Of a stretch of 64,000 bases of DNA, positions 15,790-24,621 are shown one piece after another. How positions within the stretch are numbered: position 1 is the first letter of the stretch; each line of letters begins with the position of its first letter. Under the pieces are notes generated by a model, which was given only the letters and a program-made list of their open reading frames with translations, ran no database searches and was not told where the DNA came from. The translations under genes and the position numbers were made by a program. This DNA is from Arenicellales bacterium (GTDB lineage Bacteria > Pseudomonadota > Gammaproteobacteria > Arenicellales > JAHEKD01): assembly GCA_028284225.1 (NCBI GenBank), contig JANQSD010000022.1, positions 62,001-126,000 on the forward strand, given 5' to 3'.

Positions 15790-17472
15790 TTAATCTGTTA
15801 AAGTATAAAGCAGTTCACCGGAACTAAACGATGTTTGTTCGTTTGTGTAGCTAAAGCGAAACGAATGCTTTTCTTTTTTATGTTCAAGAACAAGCTCTAA
15901 ATATGTCCCTGGTAATATAGGCTTGTTAAATTTTAAGTTTTTTAAATCTCTAATTTCAGTGACGGCATGATTAGCATAGAGTAAATTTAATACCCATCCT
16001 ATTTGTACTACTCCCGGTAATATAGGCAACTGGGGGAAGTGACCATGGAAGTAAGCCAAGTCTCGCGCAACGAAAATTTGGTATGATGTGCTTAATTCGG
16101 ATTCTTCTATCGAAACAATAGATGGATCAGTATTATACGTCGGTGAGTCAAAATAAGTTTCTATTTCAATGGTGTCGATCTTGTGTTGAGCATTACGCGG
16201 AATATTAGCTAAAAAGCGCCAACGTTTTGGCATCATAATCGGGTCAACGACATGGCTTAAACATTGGTTGAGTTGTGTTATTGTAGCTCTGCGCCCATGA
16301 TTTGCCATGAATGTTCTACCCGTTTCACTCAGCGCAATTGCAACGGCAACAATTTGGCGATTCGGCCGGTTAAGCTGAAGCGAAAACGCCTCCTGACATA
16401 ATTCAGACTCGGCAAGATAACCCTCTATTTCCGTGAGGCTGATACGTTTGCCTTCTATTTTCACTATTCTGTCAGCTCGACCTAGCAGATTAAAGGTTCG
16501 GGCTGAGGTTAGTTCAACTTTATCCTGAACCTCAAACCAGTTTGTGTCAGCTAAATAAGGTGACTTAATTTCAAGCAACCCGCTCTCATTTGTTTTGATA
16601 TCAACGTTTTTGAAAGCAGTGTAAGACCGGTTGGGCCCGGTCTGTTGGCGGAAGGCAATGCCTCCGGTCTCTGTGCTTCCATAAATCTCAAACGGATAGA
16701 CATCGAATAATTCTTTGCACATTAAAGCATGGTCATAATCAAGTGGGCTACCCGAAGAGAAAACACAGCTAATAGCTAGCTGATTGTCGGGCCCGGCCTG
16801 TAATCGCTTAAGTTGTGCAGGACTGGTTATCCAGCATAAGTTTCTATTTGTTGCTGGTAGTTCAATAAGCTCATGGTAACAAGGGCTTAAAACTTGTCTT
16901 TGAGTCAAAAGTGGCCACAGCAGCTTGAATAAAAAACCATAAATATGTTGATGTGAAACACCTGAGCAAAATATACAATTTTCGCCTAATTTAGTCTCAA
17001 AGGTATGCTCGAGTTCCTCAACTTCCACTAATAATTGTTGAATATTTTTATAGTATAAAACCGGTTTTCCGGTTGATCCTGAAGTAAAAAAAGCAAGCTG
17101 GACATCATCAGTGGCTAGTGGTTTTTGCCGGATAGATGGTTGGTCCGGCAGTTGTTCAACTGTATCATCGTTACAAAACAAAGCATCATGATTCTTAACA
17201 AAGTTGTTCACAATAGCAGGTAGATTGTTCGGTAATAACACAGGAATTTTTTTAACCTGCCAGGCGCCTAGCACCAAGGCAGCAGCATGGTGAGTGTTAT
17301 TAGTATGTATAGCAACCAGTGGTTCATCGATGTTGCTAAGGAAACTTGAAACACTGTTAACCAAACATCTAAATTCTTGATTAGTGATAACTTCACCGTT
17401 AGTTAGATAGACAACCTGGTCAGACTCATTGTGGTAAAGCGATTGCAGTGCGGTTATGGCATCAAGTTTCAT
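15790..17472 (-). CDS. AMP-dependent acyl-ACP/CoA ligase fused to a hotdog dehydratase (ApeH-ApeI-like)
   Basis: 560 residues with two parts. Residues 1 to about 450 are an adenylate-forming ligase: FFTSGSTGKPVLYYKN is the P-loop, YPFEIYGSTETGGIAFRQ the A5 motif, and LLGRADRIVKIEGKRISLTEIE the hinge region. It should activate the aryl starter acid and load an ACP. Residues about 455-560 carry a FabA/FabZ-like hotdog: ARDLAYFHGHFPQLPILPGVVQIGWV, with the catalytic His. The fusion couples starter loading and a dehydration step. It overlaps the preceding membrane-protein gene by 11 bases. Confidence 0.82.
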   Translation of the reverse strand: MKLDAITALQSLYHNESDQVVYLTNGEVITNQEFRCLVNSVSSFLSNIDEPLVAIHTNNTHHAAALVLGAWQVKKIPVLLPNNLPAIVNNFVKNHDALFCNDDTVEQLPDQPSIRQKPLATDDVQLAFFTSGSTGKPVLYYKNIQQLLVEVEELEHTFETKLGENCIFCSGVSHQHIYGFLFKLLWPLLTQRQVLSPCYHELIELPATNRNLCWITSPAQLKRLQAGPDNQLAISCVFSSGSPLDYDHALMCKELFDVYPFEIYGSTETGGIAFRQQTGPNRSYTAFKNVDIKTNESGLLEIKSPYLADTNWFEVQDKVELTSARTFNLLGRADRIVKIEGKRISLTEIEGYLAESELCQEAFSLQLNRPNRQIVAVAIALSETGRTFMANHGRRATITQLNQCLSHVVDPIMMPKRWRFLANIPRNAQHKIDTIEIETYFDSPTYNTDPSIVSIEESELSTSYQIFVARDLAYFHGHFPQLPILPGVVQIGWVLNLLYANHAVTEIRDLKNLKFNKPILPGTYLELVLEHKKEKHSFRFSYTNEQTSFSSGELLYTLTD

Positions 17473-18022
17473 CTGGCTTAATATACAAATGCCGATATAG
17501 CAATTCCAGTCCCATCAAAGTAAAAATCAATAAATAAGAGATAAGCCCTACATATAAAGTCCATGCCTTAAAACTGCCGAACAATGCGAGTAAAGCCGAA
17601 ATCGTCAGGTTTATAAAAAAAAAGCCGCTCCATACCAAGGTTACATTGCGGGTATAAGCGATAGCCTTAGTTGAAAGGTTAGGCTGTTGCAAACGAGCAA
17701 TACGTTCAATAATGGTGGGTGGATAAATCACAGACCATATAAAAACGAATAACAAACCCAAGTTAATCAGCACCGGATAAAGCTTTAAGACAATAATACT
17801 ATTCATCAAAAACAGTAGCAAAAAGAACAGCACGGCCAAAACTAACAATAATAATTGTTGCTTCATGCTTAGTTTGTCTTTGATGAAGTAATATCGACCC
17901 GCCAGAATCAATAGCAAAAGCAGCCCAAAACTTCGGGTAGATGTATGATCTAATAAAAAATAAACAGCAAAAGGATAGAGCAGAAAAATACAGCTTAAAG
18001 CTGTACTAATGAATTTTTTCAT
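17462..18022 (-). CDS. COG4648-like membrane protein of the aryl polyene cluster
   Basis: A 186-residue inner-membrane protein with about six hydrophobic segments. A conserved VIYPPTIIERIARLQQPNLS loop matches the small membrane protein found next to the AMP-ligase in APE clusters. Its function is unknown; roles in anchoring the synthase or in transfer of product are guesses. It overlaps the upstream ACP gene by four bases and the downstream ligase gene by 11, so translation is coupled. Confidence 0.72.
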   Translation of the reverse strand: MKKFISTALSCIFLLYPFAVYFLLDHTSTRSFGLLLLLILAGRYYFIKDKLSMKQQLLLLVLAVLFFLLLFLMNSIIVLKLYPVLINLGLLFVFIWSVIYPPTIIERIARLQQPNLSTKAIAYTRNVTLVWSGFFFINLTISALLALFGSFKAWTLYVGLISYLLIFTLMGLELLYRHLYIKPDET

Positions 18023-18270
18023 CCTTTGTGGAGTAAATCATACGTTGCATCCACAATATCTGAGACAGTTCTAACTGATTTAAAATCTTCCGGTTTGATT
18101 TTTTTACCTGTCAATTCACGGATGTAAACGACAATGTCGATAGCATCTATACTATCAATATCCAGGTCTTCGTATAATTTTGCATCCATGCTTATCATCT
18201 GTTCGTCAACATCAAACATATCCACGAATATTTCAGATAATTTTGAATATATGTCTTCCCGAGTTTGCAT
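18019..18270 (-). CDS. Acyl carrier protein (APE cluster, second copy)
   Basis: An 83-residue acidic protein with the carrier motif DLDIDSIDAIDIV; the Ser of DSID (about residue 40) receives phosphopantetheine. It is followed by the typical helix 3 region and VRTVSDIVD. It would hold starter or growing polyene chains. Located between the other ACP and the membrane protein in an overlapping operon. Confidence 0.9.
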   Translation of the reverse strand: MQTREDIYSKLSEIFVDMFDVDEQMISMDAKLYEDLDIDSIDAIDIVVYIRELTGKKIKPEDFKSVRTVSDIVDATYDLLHKG

Positions 18271-18288
18271 AGTTGCTTTTAGCGCCAG

Positions 18289-18534
18289 TCAGGTGTTGCT
18301 CTTAATAAACTTGCATAAGGCATCAACCGACGAAAAATGCGCTTTCATATCTTTGTCATCAGATTTAATAATAATGCCGTATTTTTTTTGTAATGCTACG
18401 CCCAGCTCTAATGCATCGATAGAATCAAGACCTAAGCCATCACCAAAAAGCGGTGCGCTGGAATCAATATCATCAACACTGATGTCCTCCAGGTCCATAG
18501 TATCAATGATTAATTGTTTAATTTCGTTATCCAT
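18289..18534 (-). CDS. Acyl carrier protein (APE cluster, first copy)
   Basis: An 81-residue acidic carrier protein with LGLDSIDALELGVAL; the Ser of DSID (about residue 38) is the phosphopantetheine site. Two consecutive but divergent ACPs are usual in APE clusters, one probably for the starter and one for extension. Modification would be by the phosphopantetheinyl transferase at 20623-21351. Confidence 0.9.
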   Translation of the reverse strand: MDNEIKQLIIDTMDLEDISVDDIDSSAPLFGDGLGLDSIDALELGVALQKKYGIIIKSDDKDMKAHFSSVDALCKFIKSNT

Positions 18535-18536
18535 TT

Positions 18537-19331
18537 TTAATCTGGTTTTAGGTTTATTTTAAAATATTCGTATAAACGAGTATTAAATTGCCGTACAGCT
18601 TTGCTTCTTGTGAAATCATCATAGTCTAATTTGGAAAAATGATGTAATTCGCTATCCAGAGTCGAGATTTTAAAACAGAACAATGGTTTTGTTACAGGTA
18701 TTTGATACCATTTTTCTTGCTTTGATAATGTATTTGGGTGACAGCTGATAATGATAGGGACAATATTAGCTTGAGAACGTACTGCTATCTGAGCTGCACC
18801 GCGTTTAAATTTTCCTAATTTTCCCTGACGTCCTCGAGTGCCCTCAGGGAAAATAATTAAAGATTCCCCCTCATTTAAATTATCGACACAATGGTTGATC
18901 AATGCCTTGGGTGTATCATTGCGGATATAGCCTGCCGAATGAACCACGGCACGCGTGAGTGGGTTTCTCCACAGGCCTTGTTTGACGACACAATTTACAT
19001 TTGGCATAAAGCTAATAATAAAAACCACGTCTAGCAAAGTAGGATGATTAGCTAATATCAATGTTCCAGATTGGTTCAATCTATTGATATCGCCCTCAAC
19101 TTTATAGTCCAGGACGCCCATGGACTTCATCATCCAGATAAATGTTTGAAAAGATTTATGGATTACATATCTGGCTGATTCTTTTAATGTAATCAAGGGT
19201 TTAAATAAGTAAAGCACTGGAAATACAATCACACCTAATATCAAACTGCCTAACCCAAAACAAAAAAAACTAAAACCTGTGCCGAACAGCCGCCAAGCGT
19301 AATTCAATTTAGCTGTTAACTGATTGAACAT
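18537..19331 (-). CDS. PlsC-like 1-acylglycerol-3-phosphate acyltransferase (APE cluster)
   Basis: A 264-residue membrane-associated acyltransferase. ILANHPTLLDVVFI is the NHx4D motif with catalytic His and Asp, and IIFPEGTRGRQGKLGKFKRGAAQIA carries the EGTR substrate motif. An N-terminal hydrophobic pair of helices anchors it. In APE clusters a PlsC-like enzyme precedes the ACPs and may move the finished polyene to a lipid. It overlaps the chain-length-factor gene by 16 bases and ends two bases before the first ACP. Confidence 0.83.
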   Translation of the reverse strand: MFNQLTAKLNYAWRLFGTGFSFFCFGLGSLILGVIVFPVLYLFKPLITLKESARYVIHKSFQTFIWMMKSMGVLDYKVEGDINRLNQSGTLILANHPTLLDVVFIISFMPNVNCVVKQGLWRNPLTRAVVHSAGYIRNDTPKALINHCVDNLNEGESLIIFPEGTRGRQGKLGKFKRGAAQIAVRSQANIVPIIISCHPNTLSKQEKWYQIPVTKPLFCFKISTLDSELHHFSKLDYDDFTRSKAVRQFNTRLYEYFKINLKPD

Positions 19332-20062
19332 TGCCAGTTAGTATTAAAAGCGCAGGCGTGGTGACTTTTTTTAGTTTCTAAGGATTCGAAAAATAACTGG
19401 ATTTGTTGCTGATGCTCATTCTTTTGCTTGCATGGTGGTTTATTGCTGGAACAAAAAGAGGCTGAAAAACTTTCACCTTCATAGCTATCGCTGACAACAG
19501 TACACGCTGCGAATACGGAGTAATCACAGGTGTATTCGGCGTGCCTTTGATAAAAATCGGGCAAAAGCGTGTCATAAAAAATAACGCCTACTTTATCTAA
19601 ATAAGGTTGCCTGTTTAATATAGTGATTGCTTCGATTAAAGCAGGCAATACTCCATTGTCACCGGGAGCAATGGCTACTATATCGTTTTGGTTGCCATCG
19701 ATAATGGAAATTATCCCGGCAATAGCATTATGGACCGAGAGGCTAAATGCAGTGGGTGATAATTCATCATCTTCAATCATGGTTTTGAGTAATCGATAAG
19801 TGAGATTTATATTGCCATGGTTAGATGAAAAGACCAGCGGTTGAGTAGTCGTGTTACCGCAACAAGTATAATAGACAGGTAAGATTGCCTTGCCCAAGGT
19901 GTCCAGACGCCTTTTCTGCATCAAGGGCACATTTTTTAAGAATTTTTTGCTATGATCCGAAAAGTTTGAACCAGGGTCGAAACCAATCAGTTTCATAACA
20001 GCCGCATTTTGATCAATGCATGCCATCGAATAAGAAGCGATATTGACTTTAATTTGGTTCAT
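19316..20062 (-). CDS. Beta-ketoacyl synthase-like chain length factor (ApeC-type)
   Basis: A 248-residue protein covering only the N-terminal half of a ketosynthase fold. It contains RRLDTLGKAILP and FSLSVHNAIAGIISI; at the place where active ketosynthases have the nucleophilic Cys this protein has Val-His-Asn-Ala (about 110-113), so it is not catalytic. Such proteins pair with the cluster ketosynthase and influence chain length. It is the first gene of the minus-strand APE operon, divergent from the gene at 20154. Confidence 0.75.
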   Translation of the reverse strand: MNQIKVNIASYSMACIDQNAAVMKLIGFDPGSNFSDHSKKFLKNVPLMQKRRLDTLGKAILPVYYTCCGNTTTQPLVFSSNHGNINLTYRLLKTMIEDDELSPTAFSLSVHNAIAGIISIIDGNQNDIVAIAPGDNGVLPALIEAITILNRQPYLDKVGVIFYDTLLPDFYQRHAEYTCDYSVFAACTVVSDSYEGESFSASFCSSNKPPCKQKNEHQQQIQLFFESLETKKSHHACAFNTNWQCSIS

Positions 20063-20153
20063 AGTATTTAATTCGTGTAAATCATATCCGGATTAAGAAA
20101 CTAAGTCAGAACGTAAAACAGATAGATATAATTTGTAAAATAAGGAGTAAACA

Positions 20154-20585
20154 ATGATTAATCGATTATTCATATTATTTGTTGCATTGGCAATGACTAC
20201 CAGCCTGTATGCCAGAGATGATCGAATAAAATTACCGATTGCCGATGCGATAGGTACAGAAGAGGCAAAATCGAAACTTAATCAAGGAATCAAGTTTGTT
20301 TTTGGTCAAGGGGCTTCAGGAGTGAGTAAAAAATTTGGCAATTTCCAGAGTAATAAAAAAACCAACGCCTTTGGTAAATCCGACCAGGCTGCCTGTAATC
20401 GAGCATTCTTGTCCGCCATGTTGTCGTTTCAGGATCGTGCCGTTCGAGAAGGCGGAAACGCCGTTATTAATATTAAAAGTTATTATAAGCGTAATACTTT
20501 TGTCAGCACCACAGAGTTTGAATGTGGCGCCGGAAACATCATGGCAGGTGTAACGTTTACCGGTGATGTAGTTAAATTAAAGTAA
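20154..20585 (+). CDS. Secreted small protein of the APE cluster (often named 'excinuclease ATPase subunit')
   Basis: 143 residues with a cleavable signal peptide (hydrophobic to about residue 18, ending SLYA-R). The mature part has two cysteines (AACNRAF, FECGAG) and the segment REGGNAVINIKSYYKRN. The database name that I recall for this family is misleading: it has no ATPase motif and is periplasmic. Related genes occur beside APE loci. It heads the plus-strand APE genes; AAGGAG lies 7 bases before its ATG. Confidence 0.65.
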   Translation: MINRLFILFVALAMTTSLYARDDRIKLPIADAIGTEEAKSKLNQGIKFVFGQGASGVSKKFGNFQSNKKTNAFGKSDQAACNRAFLSAMLSFQDRAVREGGNAVINIKSYYKRNTFVSTTEFECGAGNIMAGVTFTGDVVKLK

Positions 20586-20622
20586 TCGATAAATAGCCTT
20601 AAATCAGATAAGCATATCCACT

Positions 20623-21351
20623 TTGTCTGATAAACCCGCCGTTTATTCAGTTATAGCCGGGTTGCCGGAATCACCTGATGAGAGTAGCCCTGAACTGACT
20701 CGAAGTATATTGAGCGAACAGGAAAGTGCTAAATTTGATACGTTGAAAAGTAGTTCAAGACGAAATCAGTTTGTTTTCGCCAGGTATTTACTCAAGCAGG
20801 TGTTAGTATCCCGTTTTAGCTATGACCAGCCCTTGTTGATTACTGAAAACGGAAGGCCCTATGTGCGAGAAAAAACAATCGATATAAGTATTTCACATAG
20901 CCAAAAATGGGTAGCAGTTGTTGTCGGGATAAAAGTACAGGTAGGCATAGATATAGAATACAAAAAGCCGAGGCGGCTTAAAGATTTATATCAGCATGCG
21001 TTTAATAAAGCAGATACAGCCTGGCTGGATTCCACTCAGGCAGCGGATCTTGATACAGAATTTTATCGATTATGGACGGCAAAAGAGGCCATAGCAAAAC
21101 TGACTCAGACTGATCTTATGCCAAGTCTTAAACAATTTTTACTTGAGGGTTACTTTGTTGATCAGGTCGATATGCAACTAAAAAAGACTGATGTATTGAT
21201 TACTTCAAAAAAGCATAAAGATTATTTTCTTTCAATTGCTTATAAAGGCGTTGAGTCTGGTATGGATAGTGTAAATGTCTTTGAGCGAGTTGATGACGAC
21301 TATATTGAAGTTATTCCATCAAGCCCCTTGTCCGTTTACACTTGTGTTTGA
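20623..21351 (+). CDS. 4'-phosphopantetheinyl transferase (Sfp type)
   Basis: 242 residues. RNQFVFARYLLKQVL and ENGRPYV are the early motifs, ISHSQKWVAVVVG and VGIDIEYKK give the first Mg-binding acids, and FYRLWTAKEAIAKL the second. It transfers phosphopantetheine from CoA to the ACPs of this cluster. The start is a TTG at 20623, the best available in the frame; no strong ribosome binding site is visible. The C-terminal 60 residues are less conserved. Confidence 0.86.
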   Translation: MSDKPAVYSVIAGLPESPDESSPELTRSILSEQESAKFDTLKSSSRRNQFVFARYLLKQVLVSRFSYDQPLLITENGRPYVREKTIDISISHSQKWVAVVVGIKVQVGIDIEYKKPRRLKDLYQHAFNKADTAWLDSTQAADLDTEFYRLWTAKEAIAKLTQTDLMPSLKQFLLEGYFVDQVDMQLKKTDVLITSKKHKDYFLSIAYKGVESGMDSVNVFERVDDDYIEVIPSSPLSVYTCV

Positions 21352-21371
21352 ATCAAGGAAACAATTGAAGC

Positions 21372-22898
21372 ATGAATACGCTTAGCTATCATGGACAGCG
21401 ATTATCGATTGAGGATGTTTGTTCAATCGCAAGGTTAGATCAGGACTTTCGATTAAGTGATGCTCCGGATTTTGTAAGCTCGATTAACAAAAGCTTTGAG
21501 TTTTTGGATAATCATCTTAAGCGCGATAACGTCATTTATGGTGTTACAACTGGCTTTGGAGATTCCTGTACTATTAATATCGAAGCTAATCAAATCAACC
21601 AGCTATCAAGTAGCCTGTACCGTTTTCATGGTTGCGGGTTAGGTAAATTTTTTAGCCCTCTCCAAGCACGCGCTATACTAATTACCCGATTGGTCAGCTT
21701 GGCGCAAGGTTATTCGGGTATCAGATACGAGCTGCTAGACAAAATTGCCGAACTACTCAGCAAAAATATTTTGCCCGTCATTCCCGAAGAAGGTTCAGTT
21801 GGCGCCAGTGGTGACTTGACGCCATTATCTTACCTGGCCGCGGTACTTGAAGGTGGTCGACAAGTCTGGTTTGAAGATCGAATCCGTGACACGCAGCAGG
21901 TGTATTCGAAATTGGGAATCACACCGCTGCAGCTTAAACCCAAAGAAACGCTGGCCATCATGAATGGGACATCTGTAATGACTGCATTGGCATGTCTGGC
22001 TTTTACCAAGGCCAATTACCTGAGCCGATTGAGTTGTAGAGTCACATCGCTGGTGTCTATTGCCATGTTGGGTAATCAGTATCATTTTCAAAAACGATTA
22101 TTTGATCTTAAGCCTCATCCTGGACAATCGTTAGCTGCACAACGAATTTTTGATGATTTACAGGGCACCTGGGCCAATCAGCATCAAGTAAGGCTGCAAG
22201 ACAGGTATTCAATCCGCTGTGCACCTCATGTAATCGGTGTGCTTGAAGATGCTTTATCAATGTTCAGGCCTGTAATTGAAACAGAATTAAACAGCACTAA
22301 TGATAATCCTGTCATAGATGCGAGCAGCCAGGCTATTATGCATGGTGGGCATTTTTATGGTGGTCATATTGCGTTTGTGATGGATGCTTTGAAAACTGCG
22401 GTAGCAAATTTAGCAGATTTATTAGACCGTCAACTGGCACAGATTGTCGATGTGAAATTTAATTATGGCTTGTCGGCCAATCTTGCTAATGAATCGATGG
22501 TCAATCATGGCTTTAAAGCCGTACAGATTAGTGTTTCAGCCTGGAGTGCGGAGGCATTAAAGCAGACAATGCCGGCCAGTGTGTTTTCAAGAAGCACTGA
22601 ATGCCATAATCAGGATAAGGTAAGCATGGGAACCATTGCTGCCCGTGATTGCTTACGAGTCATTGAGTTAACTGAACAAGTGGTTGCCGCAATGTTGCTC
22701 GCCACATCGCAAGCCGTTTACTTGCGGGCCAAGGTCGATGATTTAAACGAAAGCGAACTCGCCCGGCCTGTTTGCGATTTTTTGAAAGAATTTAGAGAAA
22801 AGTATCCGTTGTTGACGGAGGATCGCGAATTAGAACAGGAGATGCGGCAGTTAATAACTGAAATTGACCGGCAAAGTTGGGCTCTTTATGAGTATTAA
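21372..22898 (+). CDS. Aromatic amino acid ammonia-lyase (HAL/TAL/PAL family)
   Basis: 508 residues. The MIO cofactor-forming Ala-Ser-Gly is at about 145-147 in EEGSVGASGDLTPL. The catalytic Tyr is in IYGVTTGFG (Tyr56), and TSVMT, SIRCAPHVIGVLED and NSTNDNPVID are the other family blocks. It should deaminate an aromatic amino acid to a cinnamate-type acid that serves as polyene starter. The selectivity pair is Phe85-His86 where HAL has Ser-His, TAL His-Leu and PAL Phe-Leu, so the substrate is not certain. AAGGAA lies upstream of the ATG. It overlaps the thioesterase gene by 11 bases. Confidence 0.85.
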   Translation: MNTLSYHGQRLSIEDVCSIARLDQDFRLSDAPDFVSSINKSFEFLDNHLKRDNVIYGVTTGFGDSCTINIEANQINQLSSSLYRFHGCGLGKFFSPLQARAILITRLVSLAQGYSGIRYELLDKIAELLSKNILPVIPEEGSVGASGDLTPLSYLAAVLEGGRQVWFEDRIRDTQQVYSKLGITPLQLKPKETLAIMNGTSVMTALACLAFTKANYLSRLSCRVTSLVSIAMLGNQYHFQKRLFDLKPHPGQSLAAQRIFDDLQGTWANQHQVRLQDRYSIRCAPHVIGVLEDALSMFRPVIETELNSTNDNPVIDASSQAIMHGGHFYGGHIAFVMDALKTAVANLADLLDRQLAQIVDVKFNYGLSANLANESMVNHGFKAVQISVSAWSAEALKQTMPASVFSRSTECHNQDKVSMGTIAARDCLRVIELTEQVVAAMLLATSQAVYLRAKVDDLNESELARPVCDFLKEFREKYPLLTEDRELEQEMRQLITEIDRQSWALYEY

Positions 22899-23313
22899 GC
22901 TGCCAACTGTAGACATAGAAATAAAAGTGCATTTTTATCATGTCGACCCGATGCAGGTGGTTTGGCATGGAAACTATGTACAGTATTTTGAGCAGGCACG
23001 CTGTGTTTTGCTTGATCAAATTGACTACAACTACCCACAGATGCAAGAGTCAGGTTATATGTGGCCGGTGATCGATATGGCTGTCAGATATGTGGCTCCT
23101 GCGCGATTCGGTCAGATTATTGTAGTTAGTGCAACGATGGTTGAATACGAAAACAGGTTAAAAATTGACTATCGTATCAGTGATAAAAATACCCGCAAAC
23201 GATTAACTAAAGGTCACACCGTACAGGTAGCAGTTGATATTGAAACCCAGGAAATGTGTTTAGCTTCTCCTGATATTCTTTATCAAAAGCTTGGCCTCGG
23301 CATAGACCCGTAA
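22888..23313 (+). CDS. 4HBT/YbgC-like acyl-ACP thioesterase (APE cluster)
   Basis: A 141-residue single hotdog protein. VHFYHVDPMQVVWHGNYVQYFEQAR is the 4-hydroxybenzoyl-CoA thioesterase signature with the catalytic Asp. It may release the finished polyene acid or edit ACPs. The start at ATG 22888 is preferred over a reading that starts eight codons earlier because it begins the domain directly. It overlaps the lyase gene by 11 bases, implying coupled translation. Confidence 0.83.
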   Translation: MSIKLPTVDIEIKVHFYHVDPMQVVWHGNYVQYFEQARCVLLDQIDYNYPQMQESGYMWPVIDMAVRYVAPARFGQIIVVSATMVEYENRLKIDYRISDKNTRKRLTKGHTVQVAVDIETQEMCLASPDILYQKLGLGIDP

Positions 23314-23350
23314 TGATTGATCGGCAGTTCATTAATTCGTTTAGCTTTCT

Positions 23351-24610
23351 ATGAGTAATCCTGACGTACTGATTGTTGGAGCAGGGCCGGCCGGGTCGGT
23401 GGCTGCTTCGATGTTGGTTAACCGGGGCTATAAAGTCACTGTACTTGAGAAAGATAATTTTCCGAGATTTTCGCTGGGCGAGAGTTTATTGCCTTACTCT
23501 ATGCACATGATGAAGGATGCACAATTATTGAATGCTGTAGAACAAGAACGATTCCAGCTTAAAACAGGCGCAATTTTTGTACATAAACAAAAGCAAGCTC
23601 ATTTTTGTTTTGCCGATAAATTTTCGACAGGTATAGGTTATACCTATCAAGTCAAGCGTGCGAGATTTGATCAATTATTAATAGAACAGGCCGCTCATGC
23701 TGGAGCACAGGTTGAATTCGGTCAGCAAATCACAGCTGTTAGTCAAAATGAACACGGTATTAGTCTTAAATCAGTAGACCAACAAGGGCGAATTGTTGAC
23801 TGGCAGGCCAAGTTTGCACTTGATGCCAGTGGATTTGGGCAAGTGTTCGCACGCATGTTTAATTTGCAGGCTGACCCGCAACAAGACAACCGTATGGCTA
23901 TTTTCTCACACTTACAATGTCCTGCCTTAGCCGGGCAGGCAAGAGAGTCGATCTACATTGTTGTCTCGGACTTTGATCCGCAGGTCTGGTATTGGGTGAT
24001 ACCTTTCTCAGATGGTACTTGTTCGGTTGGTGTTGTCGGTAAGACCGGGCTGCTCAGTCACTGGGCAGATTCTGATCAGCAGCGATTGCATTATGCTATT
24101 AACAGTACTGCTTTTTTGAAAAAAACTTTCGGACATGATCCTGAGTTTTTGTTTGAACCTAAATCCATTCAGGCTTATTCGGCCAGTGTCAGCAGCTTGT
24201 TTGGCAAAAAGTTCGCATTGTTAGGCAATGCGGGTGAATTTATTGATCCGATTTTTTCATCAGGTGTAACGATTGCGATGAAGTCGGCACAGTTAGCCAC
24301 TCAATTAGTTGATCGATCTTTTCAAGATGAGTCGGTTAATTGGCACCAAGACTATAGTAAGCCATTGATGTTCGGAGTCGATGTTTTCAAGGCTTTTGTT
24401 GATGCCTGGTATGACGGCCGCTTAATTGATATTGTGTTCAGTCAAGGGCAACATCCGCAGATCAAACAAATGTTATGTTCAATTTTGGCTGGGTATGCCT
24501 GGGATGCAGATAACCCTTACACACAAAATACGGCAAAGCGGCTATCTTCACTGGCAGACCAGATTAAGTTGAATACAGATCTTATACCCAGTGCAGACAC
24601 AGGGGCATGA
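23351..24610 (+). CDS. Flavin-dependent halogenase-like oxidoreductase
   Basis: 419 residues with an N-terminal FAD-binding GAGPAGS (10-16). FPRFSLGESLLP follows, the entry motif of phenol- and tryptophan-halogenase-like flavoproteins. FQLKTGAIF places a Lys at 71 where halogenases have the catalytic Lys. WYWVIP at 213-218 matches WxWxIP, and FIDPIFSSG at 297-305 matches the FxxPxxSxG halogenase motif. These together support halogenation of the aryl head group, as in brominated xanthomonadins, rather than plain hydroxylation, but activity and halide are not proven by sequence. It lies in the APE operon between thioesterase and ketosynthase. Confidence 0.75.
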   Translation: MSNPDVLIVGAGPAGSVAASMLVNRGYKVTVLEKDNFPRFSLGESLLPYSMHMMKDAQLLNAVEQERFQLKTGAIFVHKQKQAHFCFADKFSTGIGYTYQVKRARFDQLLIEQAAHAGAQVEFGQQITAVSQNEHGISLKSVDQQGRIVDWQAKFALDASGFGQVFARMFNLQADPQQDNRMAIFSHLQCPALAGQARESIYIVVSDFDPQVWYWVIPFSDGTCSVGVVGKTGLLSHWADSDQQRLHYAINSTAFLKKTFGHDPEFLFEPKSIQAYSASVSSLFGKKFALLGNAGEFIDPIFSSGVTIAMKSAQLATQLVDRSFQDESVNWHQDYSKPLMFGVDVFKAFVDAWYDGRLIDIVFSQGQHPQIKQMLCSILAGYAWDADNPYTQNTAKRLSSLADQIKLNTDLIPSADTGA

Positions 24611-24621
24611 GGGAGTGATGG

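Noticed and set aside
20154-20585. Excinuclease ABC subunit
   Set aside because: The family carries this database name, but the protein is 143 residues with a signal peptide and no ATPase motifs; it is a secreted protein of the polyene locus.
21372-22898. Histidine utilisation gene hutH
   Set aside because: No other hut genes are near, the selectivity pair is not Ser-His, and the gene is embedded in the polyene operon.
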